Counted from the stretch's first letter, positions 1-6,461 are shown. The stretch is 11,027 bases of DNA from JAQVUB01 sp033809415 (GCA_033809415.1 JAPXLT010000154.1:1-11027), one strand, 5' to 3'. Notes: generated by a model from the letters alone, not told the origin. Program-made: numbers and translations.

Positions 1-76
1 TTACACGGACTTTACACGGACTTTACACGGACTTTACACGGACTTTACACGGACGGGACACGGACTTTACACGGAC
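1..76 (-). repeat. 11-bp minisatellite, GTCCGTGT + AAA/CCC type, read on the minus strand
   Basis: Seven tandem 11-bp units, the first cut by the window edge. On the plus strand each unit is TTTACACGGAC, except one at 55-65 that reads GGGACACGGAC. On the minus strand this is an invariant GTCCGTGT followed by AAA (six units) or CCC (one unit). The CCC unit is identical to the unit of the arrays at 289-343 and 7899-8001, so these arrays are one family. The array continues beyond the window start. No gene is supported here; the open frames across it arise because the repeat contains no stop codon. Confidence 0.9.
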
Positions 77-82
77 AACAAA

Positions 83-127
83 TCGGACGGATCAGTCGGA
101 TCGGACGGATCGGACGGATCAGTCGGA
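83..127 (-). repeat. 9-bp tandem repeat (TCCGTCCGA / TCCGACTGA units on minus strand)
   Basis: Five tandem 9-bp units. On the plus strand the order is TCGGACGGA, TCAGTCGGA, TCGGACGGA, TCGGACGGA, TCAGTCGGA. Being a multiple of three, it reads as a Pro-Ser-Asp / Pro-Thr-Asp run in one minus-strand frame, which is probably not a real protein. A single unit of the same type (TCCGTCCGA) lies inverted at 274-282, six bases from the 289-343 array. The same six-base gap separates this array from the 1-76 array. Confidence 0.85.
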
Positions 128-288
128 AAAACCATTAGACCAACTTGAGAAACTTTTTGAACTTTTTGATTTTTCGGTAATGGGAGAGGGAAGCTGACTT
201 CATGCCGACGAGCCGCCGGCGCTCCATATCGCCTCCGACGCAATTGCGTAAAGCCGGTCTTGGCACATAGCGATCCGTCCGATCTGTC
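128..288. other. Spacer between inverted minisatellite arms; no gene seen
   Basis: About 160 bases without a supportable gene. It begins with an AT-rich stretch holding two GAACTTTTT-like copies (around 151-170). A GC-rich part follows with GCCGACGAGCCGCCGGC (204-220, a weak stem) and the palindrome GCAATTGC (239-246). A single 9-bp minisatellite unit (TCCGTCCGA, 274-282) closes it. It occupies the loop of the inverted-array structure. Open frames crossing it run into the tandem arrays and show no ribosome binding site or recognisable domain. Confidence 0.5.
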
Positions 289-343
289 GTCCGTGTCCCG
301 TCCGTGTCCCGTCCGTGTCCCGTCCGTGTTCCGTCCGTGTGGG
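289..343 (+). repeat. 11-bp minisatellite, GTCCGTGTNNN x5
   Basis: Five units starting at 289, 300, 311, 322 and 333. All have GTCCGTGT followed by CCC, CCC, CCC, TCC and GGG. It is in the opposite orientation to the array at 1-76. Together with the flanking TCCGTCCGA unit it forms the right arm of an inverted structure. It is separated from the end of the aminotransferase gene only by a 60-bp AACCACGAA-type module. Confidence 0.9.
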
Positions 344-374
344 TTGTGGGCGGAGTCCACGCCAAGCCTGTTCG

Positions 375-407
375 TGTGGTTCGTGGTTAAAATTGGACAC
401 GGTCTAT
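375..407 (-). repeat. AACCACGAA module with AGACCGTGTCC end, abutting a stop codon
   Basis: Read leftwards, this runs TAGACCGTGTCC, AATTTTAACCACGAACC, ACACGAAC. The order matches the repeat at 4981-5034, which reads AGACCGTGTCCAAAAAGG and then a TTTTTTAACCACC stretch. The first three bases, TAG (404-406), are the stop codon of the aminotransferase gene, so the repeat end supplies or exactly abuts the gene end. Confidence 0.7.
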
Positions 408-1738
408 TTACGCAGGACATCATGCAACGAGGCGGCAAATTTTTCCAGGATTTCGTCGCATTCGCTGCGGTTGATGATCAATGGCGGCTTGACTTTCAGG
501 ACATTGCGGCGAACTCCACCCATGCCCAGGATCAAACCGTGGCGGAAGGCGGCCATGCGGATTTCACCGGCCTCCTTCTCCAATGGGTTCTTCAATTCCG
601 GATCGTCAACCAGTTCCACCCCGATATGCATGCCCAGCTGGCGGACATCCCCGATCTCCGGATAAGTCGCGGACAATGCGCGGAGCTGACTGCCCAGATA
701 TGCGCCCATTTCACGGCAATTCGCCAGGACTCCATTCTCGAACAGCTCGAGTTGCTTGGCGGCGGTGACCATCGAGAGTGTCGGATTGGCAAAGGTGTGC
801 AGCTCCTCTGTATCGCCCTGGAAACCTTCCAGCTTGTCGGAGATGATGATGGCGGCCAGCGGCAATCCGGCACCCAGTCCTTTGCCGAGAACGATAATAT
901 CCGGAGTGACCCCGAAATGGTTGGCGGCAAAGACTTCCCCGATCCGTCCAAATGTCTGTATTTCATCATAGATCAGCAACGTTTCAAATTCGTCGCAGAT
1001 TTTGCGCAATTCCTGAAGATAGCGCAGCGGCAGAATCAACTGACCGGCGCTGGCCTGAATAGTCTCGACAATGACCCCGGCAGGCTTTCCGGATGTCCCG
1101 CGCTGAAAAATTTCCCGGGTCATCTTCAGGCAGATATCGATGTATGTTTCCGTATCAACGCCAAGGGGATTGCGATAAGTCACTGGGTTCGGTATCCGGA
1201 TGAAATGACGGGTCAACGGCAGAAAACGGCTGCCGCCAAAGAATTTACCTATGGATTTGGTTGAAATCCAGGAAGCCCCCATGGTGCCCAGGGTGGTGCC
1301 GTGGTAACTGTCAAACAGGGTGACGAAGTCCCGGGAGGGCTGAACATTTTTAAAGGCGATCTTCATGGCCGCCTCGATGGCCGGGCCGCCGCCGACAGTA
1401 AAAGACACCCGATTCATGCCTGCCGGGGCAAGCGAAGCGAGCTTATGCGCCAGATAATAGCGGGCTTTCGTGTCGAAGCCCTGGTGGATGTGAGTCATGT
1501 TTTCAATATGCTCACGGATGATCGCATTGATTGCGTCATTGGCATAGCCAAGATACAAGGCCCAGCTTTGCGAGGTGCAGTCAATGTAATCCTTGCCTTC
1601 GGTATCCCAGACCCGCACCCCTTTGCCATGATCCAGAACCGGACCGCCGCGGGAACCGCCGCCCAGCATGACATGCGCACTGTAGGCCTTCAACTGCTCC
1701 GAACTCAATCCATAAATCTCTGAAAGAAGCTTATCCAT
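404..1738 (-). CDS. Class III (AT-III) PLP-dependent aminotransferase
   Basis: A 444-residue class III aminotransferase, a cytoplasmic enzyme moving an amino group between an amine or amino acid and a keto acid or aldehyde. Visible family marks: GGPV-x-V-x-DTEGK-x-YIDC at the N-terminus (about 31-54), SYHGTT at 144-149, VETIQASAG (224-232), the YDEIQTFGR cofactor segment with Asp258, and IIVLGKGLGAGLP with Lys286 as the Schiff-base lysine. Length is normal for the fold. The phosphate-binding loop usually resembling SG(S/T)EA-x-E reads GGGPAIE (116-122), a departure that may mark a subfamily. I chose ATG at 1738, preceded by GGTGA at a 7-base gap; an in-frame TTG at 1771 would add 11 residues but has no good ribosome binding site. 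The gene stands alone, about 420 bp from the glycosidase gene. The substrate cannot be told; ornithine, GABA and glucosaminate types are not separable by eye. Confidence 0.9.
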   Translation of the reverse strand: MDKLLSEIYGLSSEQLKAYSAHVMLGGGSRGGPVLDHGKGVRVWDTEGKDYIDCTSQSWALYLGYANDAINAIIREHIENMTHIHQGFDTKARYYLAHKLASLAPAGMNRVSFTVGGGPAIEAAMKIAFKNVQPSRDFVTLFDSYHGTTLGTMGASWISTKSIGKFFGGSRFLPLTRHFIRIPNPVTYRNPLGVDTETYIDICLKMTREIFQRGTSGKPAGVIVETIQASAGQLILPLRYLQELRKICDEFETLLIYDEIQTFGRIGEVFAANHFGVTPDIIVLGKGLGAGLPLAAIIISDKLEGFQGDTEELHTFANPTLSMVTAAKQLELFENGVLANCREMGAYLGSQLRALSATYPEIGDVRQLGMHIGVELVDDPELKNPLEKEAGEIRMAAFRHGLILGMGGVRRNVLKVKPPLIINRSECDEILEKFAASLHDVLRK

Positions 1739-1752
1739 CCCGTTATCACCAA

Positions 1753-1776
1753 TCCTTTCTGAGTTATTCAATCAAA
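1753..1776 (-). repeat. Aminotransferase leader segment duplicated at 7651-7674
   Basis: This stretch, just upstream of the aminotransferase start, matches 7651-7674 at 22 of 24 positions by my count (TCC TTT CTG AGT TAT TCA against TCC TTT TTG AGC TAT TCA). Weaker similarity continues through the GGTAAAA..CTCTC part to the AATATA box near 1817. It appears to be part of a duplicated promoter/leader block. Confidence 0.6.
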
Positions 1777-1816
1777 ACCACAAGAAACACGGTAAAACCT
1801 CTCACTTCTGAAACTT

Positions 1817-1844
1817 AATATAATCAAAAAAATGATTCTTTCAA
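1817..1844 (-). promoter_or_regulatory. Predicted sigma-70-type promoter of the aminotransferase
   Basis: On the minus strand, TTGAAA (1839-1844) and TATATT (1817-1822) are separated by 16 bases. That is 5 of 6 consensus bases at the -10 box and 4 of 6 at the -35. The spacer and its edge hold the inverted repeat AATCA-N6-TGATT (1822-1837), a possible operator overlapping the promoter. The resulting leader would be about 70 nt. Confidence 0.5.
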
Positions 1845-1871
1845 TAATTAAAATGAAATCTTTGCTGAAAA

Positions 1872-1888
1872 ATGATTTATTTAATCAT
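1872..1888. promoter_or_regulatory. Palindrome ATGATT-N5-AATCAT upstream of the aminotransferase promoter
   Basis: A perfect 6+5+6 inverted repeat lying 27 bases upstream of the predicted -35 box. The same arrangement at the same distance occurs before the amidohydrolase gene (6489-6505). Related forms occur at 6711-6727 and 7718-7734. This is a candidate regulator-binding site. The region is AT-rich, so chance similarity is possible. Confidence 0.45.
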
Positions 1889-1938
1889 AATTGCCGACCC
1901 TTTGCTTGCGTTTTCAATCACCAATGATAGATTGATAC
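1872..1938 (+). repeat. 67-bp AT-rich block, copy 1 (homologous to 7718-7784)
   Basis: It aligns without gaps to 7718-7784, with about 49 of 67 positions identical by my count. The best-kept part is its end (AATGATA, one variable base, ATTGATAC). In both copies it leads into a CACGAA/CACGGAAAA module, then a TTGTTGCT..GACGGATG module and a GTCCGTGT array. It is therefore the left module of a composite repeat about 290 bp long. Confidence 0.7.
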
Positions 1939-1946
1939 AACAACCC

Positions 1947-2061
1947 TTTTTTAACCACGAACCACACGAACAGCCACGAAAATTTTTTTCTATGGTTGTT
2001 GCTCTGACGGATGGGATTACCTGCGGTTTAAAAAGCAGCGCAACCGTCCCGGTTGTGATTG
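1947..2061 (+). repeat. Composite interspersed repeat, AACCACGAA to GGTTGTGATT, copy 1
   Basis: Ordered modules: TTTTAACCACGAACC with further CACGAA steps, an AT run, TTGTTGCTCTGACGGATG, GCGGTTTAAAAAG, and GCGCAACCGTCCCGGTTG. The same order appears on the opposite strand at 4903-5010. Parts recur at 7793-7850, 10881-10915 and 10957-11027. The last module contains a perfect stem-loop at 2041-2055 (CAACCG, loop TCC, CGGTTG). Open frames through it give the low-complexity NHEPHEQ-type peptides typical of this kind of repeat and are not genes. Confidence 0.8.
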
Positions 2062-2129
2062 ATGCTTGCCCGTCCACGCCCGAACGCCCCGTATGCACGA
2101 GGCGGGATGCAAGGTTGGACGGATCCGTT
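2062..2129. other. GC-rich spacer inside composite repeat copy 1; no gene seen
   Basis: A GC-rich stretch between the CAACCG stem-loop and the small minisatellite. It contains GGACGGATCCGTTGTCC (from 2117), which matches the start of the array at 7887-7903 (GACGGATCCGTTGTCCGTGT). No coding signal was recognised. Confidence 0.5.
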
Positions 2130-2160
2130 GTCCCTGTCCCGTCCGTGTTTAGTCCGTTTA
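2130..2160 (+). repeat. Short GTCCGTGT minisatellite touching the glycosidase stop codon
   Basis: Units GTCCCTGTCCC (2130-2140, one core mismatch), GTCCGTGTTTA (2141-2151) and a partial GTCCGTTTA (2152-2160). The final TTA is the reverse complement of the TAA stop of the glycoside hydrolase gene, so the array ends inside the stop codon. Confidence 0.75.
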
Positions 2161-4488
2161 TTCGTTGCGGAAGCTTACTGGGCCAAAGAGGCCGGAGGCG
2201 TAGCTGCTTTTCTCGAATGTGCGTACCAGGAACTCGTAGAAACTAAGCGGGGCGATCTTTGCCCATTCTTCTCGCGCATGGTCAGTGGAGACGGCGTTGG
2301 CAATGGTATTAGTCACCGTGATCTCCAGGACATTCCTGCCAGATTTCAGCGCGTCTCCAGTCTCAAATACGAATGGGCCGAGCATCCTGGCGCCGAGGTC
2401 AACGCCGTTCAGTTTGACGCTGCACGCGAATCGGACATCTCCCAGATCCAGGAAACGACACTGCCCTGGATTCTTGCACGTGAAGCTGGCGCTGTAGCAG
2501 GCGTCGCCGCTGAAGTCATCCCCGAGATAAGGACGCCAGTCGCCGAGTTCCGCTTTGATGCGTTTTTCCTTCGGTATTGAGATGCATGCGTCGTAGTCAA
2601 ACTGCCGCACGGGCTTCAGGAACCAGCCGGTTACTTCCTGGACGACGCTCCCGAGAGTGGCTGGCATTGGAGCGGCCTTCTGTTTTCCAATGATGAACGC
2701 CTGCGATGACCAAGGCGCAAAGCACCAATGCCAGGAGCCGTCCTTCTTTCGGCGCACAGGATGAAATTCCGCGCGTTCCGGGTTCGCGCAATAGAGGGTG
2801 CCTGTCTCGGCTGCCTGGAGCGTCACGTCCATGGTCTGTTCGGATGTGTTGAGGACAAAATAGAGCGCCTCGCCATTGCCCAGGTCGCGCTTCTGCACCC
2901 GGAGGTTGGCCGTGGCAGGAGTCACATTCAGCAGGACCGGGAGCTTTTCGATTTCGTTCATCGTGTAGACGGAAAGACCAGCCCGGCGGAACTTCGCCAG
3001 CTTCTCCTGAACATCAGGCGGCATCCGCCCTGTTCCAGGAATTACAATTGACTGGTATGATGCCTTGCCGGCCTTCAGGACGCCCTTCACGACTTTAGCG
3101 TCCCGGAGCAGCGCGTCATCAACATAGTCGAAATCGCATTGCTTCTCGACAATACGGTCGGAAACTTTGAGATTGCGGATGACTGCGTATTCCGTTTCGC
3201 GCGTCACGAGCCATAATGAGCGCATATCAAAATAGACGGCGACCGGGACAACAGCAGTTCCTTGGAACATAAGCCAGGACATCCGGGTAACGTATTGGTG
3301 CCATTGGCCGTAATATGGCCAGAGCGGGTCCATTTCGCCGAAACGTGGACGGCATCCTTCATTGCCGCCCTTTTTCTTTTCAAGCGGGATGTTGCTGAAG
3401 ACGAATGTATTGACACCGCAGAGCAGCATGTAGTCCAGGAGAAACTTCATCGCCCAAGGTTGAAGGCCGCCGCCGTAAACAGCGAACAGCTCTCCCAGGA
3501 CGTGTCGAGCGCCAATCTGATGGGCGGCGCTGGAGGCCAGTTTCGGAAACGGATGGAGTCGTTCGCCCGGATAGAGCTGGTGCCAAATCATATCGACACC
3601 TGGCATGTCCAATCCGCGCAGCGAGCGCAGGAAGGAACCCCAGCCAAGATGCGGCGCATTAAACCATTCATCCTCGCCGCCAAAATGTCCGCCAGACATA
3701 ATTCCATGTCGGCGGCACCATTCCCGGATTGGTTTCAGATACCGCTCCTCGAAGAGCTGTGCGATGACTTCCAAGTAGTCCAGCCGCTTTTCAGCCAAGG
3801 CGTCGTAAAGCTCGCAGCCGGGATTGACGAGTTTGCCGAGCCAGGGTTCGATGTCATAGCCCATGCGCTTCTTGAATTCCGGAAGGAAATCCGTGCACCA
3901 GGGGTAGCGGTTCAGGGTGCGTGCCGGGACTGTCGGCTCATCCGTGAAGGCAAAGCGCACCGTTTTGCCGAAATGCTTGCCCCAATGTTTTGCGTAGGCC
4001 TCGTGCGTCAGCTTCAGGAACGTCGGGATAACCTCTTTCTCCAGGACGTTTGGTATGGGTGCACTCGCCTTGCCTTCAGGCAGAATTTCAGCAGTCTCGA
4101 CTTTGTAGCCCCCTTTGCCATCCGAGACAATCGTGCGGCAGGCGAATTTCTCCGGATTGCTCCTGACGACCTGCCCACAGGCGCTGCCGGATGGCCAGCC
4201 TCCTTCGTCGTACAAATAGAAATTCATCCCCAGGCGGGCGGCCTCCTCTACCACATCCTTCACGATTTTATGATATTCTTCAGAAAGATACCTGGGGGTC
4301 ATGGTCGAACGCGAGTTCACTACGAATTCCTGCGGAATCGGATGCATGCAAACCGACTTTGCGCCGCGAGCAACCATCTCCCTTAGCGCGGCCTGCATCT
4401 TCGCCGTGACCATCGGCGAGGAAATAAGCCAGAAATACCCGGGAGAATGTATGCTGTCAGGATTACGGAAGTTGTTTAGATCAAGCAT
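2158..4488 (-). CDS. GH106-like glycoside hydrolase (candidate alpha-L-rhamnosidase)
   Basis: A 776-residue protein resembling glycoside hydrolases of the GH106 / GH106-like group, which cleave alpha-L-rhamnosides. Visible features: PGYFWLI at 16-22, the REMVARGAKSV-x-MHPIPQEF stretch (36-55), YLYDEGGWPSGSA (91-103), FTDEP (181-185) with candidate catalytic Glu184, GHFGGEDEW (267-275), and LGELFAVYG (331-339) with Glu333. The C-terminal part (about 640-776) looks like a galactose-binding-type beta-sandwich, with VKLNGVDLG and GRNVLEITVTN. There is no signal peptide or membrane segment, which suggests cytoplasmic action on imported oligosaccharides; many GH106 enzymes are exported and longer. 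The start is well supported by AGGAG seven bases upstream of ATG. It stands alone, with composite repeats on both sides. The kinase at 9541 fits rhamnose use. Exact family and substrate are inferred, not proven. Confidence 0.7.
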   Translation of the reverse strand: MLDLNNFRNPDSIHSPGYFWLISSPMVTAKMQAALREMVARGAKSVCMHPIPQEFVVNSRSTMTPRYLSEEYHKIVKDVVEEAARLGMNFYLYDEGGWPSGSACGQVVRSNPEKFACRTIVSDGKGGYKVETAEILPEGKASAPIPNVLEKEVIPTFLKLTHEAYAKHWGKHFGKTVRFAFTDEPTVPARTLNRYPWCTDFLPEFKKRMGYDIEPWLGKLVNPGCELYDALAEKRLDYLEVIAQLFEERYLKPIREWCRRHGIMSGGHFGGEDEWFNAPHLGWGSFLRSLRGLDMPGVDMIWHQLYPGERLHPFPKLASSAAHQIGARHVLGELFAVYGGGLQPWAMKFLLDYMLLCGVNTFVFSNIPLEKKKGGNEGCRPRFGEMDPLWPYYGQWHQYVTRMSWLMFQGTAVVPVAVYFDMRSLWLVTRETEYAVIRNLKVSDRIVEKQCDFDYVDDALLRDAKVVKGVLKAGKASYQSIVIPGTGRMPPDVQEKLAKFRRAGLSVYTMNEIEKLPVLLNVTPATANLRVQKRDLGNGEALYFVLNTSEQTMDVTLQAAETGTLYCANPERAEFHPVRRKKDGSWHWCFAPWSSQAFIIGKQKAAPMPATLGSVVQEVTGWFLKPVRQFDYDACISIPKEKRIKAELGDWRPYLGDDFSGDACYSASFTCKNPGQCRFLDLGDVRFACSVKLNGVDLGARMLGPFVFETGDALKSGRNVLEITVTNTIANAVSTDHAREEWAKIAPLSFYEFLVRTFEKSSYASGLFGPVSFRNE

Positions 4489-4495
4489 GGTTAAA

Positions 4496-4500
4496 CTCCT
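4496..4500 (-). promoter_or_regulatory. Ribosome binding site of the glycosidase gene
   Basis: AGGAG on the minus strand with a seven-base gap to the ATG at 4488. This is the best Shine-Dalgarno match in the window and fixes the start of the 776-residue protein. Confidence 0.8.
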
Positions 4501-4598
4501 TGACCTGAAATTGCAGGAAAATGGAAAAACTATTCCTACGATGTATTCATATTATGCTATTGATTAGACCCCGTCCAAAAAGGATTCCGAGCACTTTT

Positions 4599-4619
4599 CA
4601 TCCGCAGATTACGCAGATG
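4599..4619. repeat. CATCCGCAGATTACGCAGATG-type interspersed motif
   Basis: An imperfect inverted motif with CATC and GATG ends and two CGCAGAT steps, of the kind scattered in intergenic regions of many environmental bacteria. A degenerate relative (TTTCATCCACAGATGGATGC) lies at about 7598-7617, after the DeoR gene. Function unknown. Confidence 0.5.
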
Positions 4620-4643
4620 AACGCAAATTTCCAGGATTAGGAA

Positions 4644-4663
4644 TTGTAGGATTTTGTAGGATT
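4644..4663. repeat. Tandem duplication of TTGTAGGATT
   Basis: Two perfect adjacent 10-bp copies (4644-4653 and 4654-4663) within a longer GGATT-rich stretch beginning near 4633. Confidence 0.7.
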
Positions 4664-4902
4664 TTCCATGTTTCTGCATGACTTCTTATGATTCTTCTTG
4701 AAATTCCGTTTTTTCGGCACTATGTTTTCGCCGTGGTTCAGACAGCCTCCAAGCCCCACCCAACCAGGGGGCGAACCACCCTTATCGCGCGCGCGAGCCG
4801 AAAGCGAGAGAGACAGGACGCAGTGGACATGGTAGACAAGACATGGATATTTCTAACTTTTTCCTGCACCCTGTCATTCAGCAAGAAAAGACTAAAGACA
4901 CC
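4664..4902. other. Interior of the inverted-repeat-bounded segment; no gene recognised
   Basis: About 240 bases of mixed composition between the TTGTAGGATT pair and the composite repeat. There is a GC-rich patch near 4740-4810 with CGCGCGCG. Open frames here match nothing I recognise and have no clear ribosome binding site. Confidence 0.4.
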
Positions 4903-5010
4903 ATCACAACCGGGACGGTTGCGCTACTTTTTAAACCGCATGCCATCACATCCATCTGAGCAACAACCCTATAAAATTTTTCGTGTCTTTTCGTGTGGTT
5001 GGTGGTTAAA
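4903..5010 (-). repeat. Composite interspersed repeat, copy 2, opposite orientation
   Basis: On the minus strand this gives TTTTTTAACCACC, CACACGAAAAGACACGAAAA, an AT run, GGGTTGTTGCTCAGATGGATG, GCGGTTTAAAAAG and GCGCAACCGTCCCGGTTG. That is the same order as 1947-2061, with the same stem-loop (4907-4921). The AACC end lies at the stop codon of the amidohydrolase gene. Confidence 0.8.
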
Positions 5011-6379
5011 AAATCCTTTTTGGACACGGTCTGATTCTTTCGGGATGATACGCTTTGATGGCATTATTGCGGACGATATCCCACAGCACTTCATCGGTGC
5101 ATTTGCTTTCAAAGAGCATTCCCAGCATGCAGCGTACATCCATCCAGTAGGAATCGCTGCCGAAGATGATGCGTTCCGCGCCGATTATGCTGACGGCATT
5201 TTCCAGGAAGCCATTATGGAAAAAGTCTCCTGCCAAGTCGCCATAGGTTTGGGGGAAGCGCCGGCACATCTCGGCTGCCTCGCTGAAGCCATTGGGACGG
5301 CCTCCCGTATGACCGAAAACAAAAGTCACCTGGGGATATTTCTCCAGCATCGGCGCAAATTGAGCAGGCGTGCCGAAGCGTTGATTCGGATTGTAATCTG
5401 AAAGTCCCCAACTGTGCGTCATGATGGTTTTATGAAAACGCTCCGCCAGCTTAAACGCCTGTTCGTAGCGTGGGTCCGAAGCATAGACGTGGTGCGAGAC
5501 GGGGTGTAGCTTAATGCCGATGCAGAAAGGGTCTGCAAGACTCTTTTCCAGTTCGCGAAGCGACTCTTCCACAAAATTTGGATCAAAAACTTCAAAGTAT
5601 CTGACCTGCCCATGGCTTTCACGGCACATTTTTTCCAGTACGACCCGGGCAGGATTTCTGGCGGCTCCTCTAATAGTCTCGGATGGTGTGCTGTAAAAAT
5701 CTTCCACCCACACGGAATGCATCTTCTTCTTCCAAATGCGCCAACTCGGCACCGCATCAGGAGCGGGGAAACGGCTTTCGGTTTCAGGGTTGATGGTATG
5801 GGTGTGGGCATCCACTATAAAGGGAGGAATTTCAGGCATGGGAACTTCGGGCGCAATCACCTCTGGAATTCCCAGAAGCCTCCGGAAATTATTGCCCGCA
5901 ATATCGCATTTGGTCTTCCAGTCGAATTTCCCCAGGGCAATCATGCCCAGGGTATTCCCGGCATCCAAATAGGGCATCATGCTTCCATAGAGCAGTTTCT
6001 TTGCGACCCCCTCGGCAACCAGCCGCTCGAGGGCAAATTCATTGCAGAAATTAGCGGTTGCCAAATAGAGGTTGTCATGCGTTTTCAACAATTCCGTCAG
6101 CGGGGCTATGTGATACAGTAATTTCTGGGTGCCAGACACAATGATATAAGGCAATCGGGGATTTTCCCGAGCCAGTTGCGCCATTTCCTCAAAACTATGC
6201 TCGGTTTGGCGCAAGAGACGGGGAACTGAACCGGTGAAATCCAAAGTGACGGACTCTGTAGGAGGGATGACGGGAGCATCGGCAAAAGACGGAGGAAGGT
6301 CGGACACATAGCAGTCCAACCAAGGCAAGGCTGCACGGATTTTGCGATAGGCAGCTCGTAAAGTCGTCAAATGTTTCAT
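5006..6379 (-). CDS. Amidohydrolase_2 family protein with an extra N-terminal half-domain
   Basis: A 457-residue TIM-barrel metal-dependent hydrolase or decarboxylase of the amidohydrolase_2 type. The C-terminal barrel starts at FIVDAHTHT (187-195), with metal ligands His192 and His194. It continues with KLHP (290-293), HSWG (His322), GHTGG (His357) and FGSDS (Asp409). The first 180 residues are unusual: LLYGSMMP (129-136) and IAGNNFRRLLG (160-170) resemble the end of a second such barrel (usual FGSD and NA-x-RLLG), but the metal Asp is Met134 and no HxH precedes it. This suggests fusion to a decayed barrel half. I chose ATG 6379; a TTG at 6397 would add six residues. The last eight residues and TAA are encoded by repeat sequence (AGACCGTGTCC...TTTTTTAA). 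Substrate unknown; lactonases, decarboxylases and sugar-acid hydrolases are all possible. Confidence 0.82.
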   Translation of the reverse strand: MKHLTTLRAAYRKIRAALPWLDCYVSDLPPSFADAPVIPPTESVTLDFTGSVPRLLRQTEHSFEEMAQLARENPRLPYIIVSGTQKLLYHIAPLTELLKTHDNLYLATANFCNEFALERLVAEGVAKKLLYGSMMPYLDAGNTLGMIALGKFDWKTKCDIAGNNFRRLLGIPEVIAPEVPMPEIPPFIVDAHTHTINPETESRFPAPDAVPSWRIWKKKMHSVWVEDFYSTPSETIRGAARNPARVVLEKMCRESHGQVRYFEVFDPNFVEESLRELEKSLADPFCIGIKLHPVSHHVYASDPRYEQAFKLAERFHKTIMTHSWGLSDYNPNQRFGTPAQFAPMLEKYPQVTFVFGHTGGRPNGFSEAAEMCRRFPQTYGDLAGDFFHNGFLENAVSIIGAERIIFGSDSYWMDVRCMLGMLFESKCTDEVLWDIVRNNAIKAYHPERIRPCPKRIF

Positions 6380-6433
6380 TATGCTACCAGCACCCAAAAG
6401 CTTTCACAAACAAGAAATCTAAGATTTGAGCAT

Positions 6434-6461
6434 AAAATAAGGGCAAATACGATTTTGTCAA
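6434..6461 (-). promoter_or_regulatory. Predicted promoter of the amidohydrolase gene
   Basis: On the minus strand there is a perfect TTGACA (6456-6461) with a weaker -10, either TATTTT (6434-6439, 16-base spacer) or TTTTAT (6432-6437, 18-base spacer). AATCGT directly follows the -35. An AATCAT occupies the corresponding position in the aminotransferase promoter. Confidence 0.55.

Larger units (their letters stand above)
4563..5035. mobile_element. 473-bp segment bounded by 24-bp inverted repeats, candidate non-autonomous (MITE-like) element
   Basis: The left end (4563-4586) and the reverse complement of the right end (5012-5035) match at 21 of 24 positions, sharing AGACC and GTCCAAAAAGGATT. 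Inside are a CATCCGCAGATTACGCAGATG-type inverted motif (about 4599-4619), two tandem TTGTAGGATT copies (4644-4663), a GC-rich stretch near 4786-4810, and the reverse-oriented composite repeat (4903-5010). No transposase is encoded. The right end overlaps the last codons of the amidohydrolase gene. No clean target-site duplication was found. It could instead be a mosaic of unrelated repeats. Confidence 0.45.

Noticed and set aside
1..343. Possible CRISPR array
   Set aside because: The period is 11 bp with only three variable bases per unit. There are no 25-40 bp repeats, no 30-bp spacers and no cas genes, so this is a minisatellite.
260..1264. Long plus-strand open frame (334 codons) opposite the aminotransferase gene
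   Set aside because: It begins inside the minisatellite and runs antisense to a clear aminotransferase with intact motifs. There is no ribosome binding site and no recognisable domain, so it is a shadow frame.
1872..2246. Small proteins with NHEPHEQ- or TTKDTNEHEN-type sequence (also near 6384-6668)
   Set aside because: They are translations of the AACCACGAA/CACGAA interspersed repeat, a common source of false gene calls.
3262..4386. 374-codon plus-strand open frame opposite the glycosidase gene
   Set aside because: It is antisense to a gene with strong family motifs and a good Shine-Dalgarno site. It reflects codon bias of the real gene.
4540..4582. Promoter for the glycosidase with TTGGAC in the inverted-repeat end and CATAAT as -10
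   Set aside because: Only 3 of 6 -35 bases match. The idea that the element end provides the promoter is attractive but too weakly supported to list as a feature.
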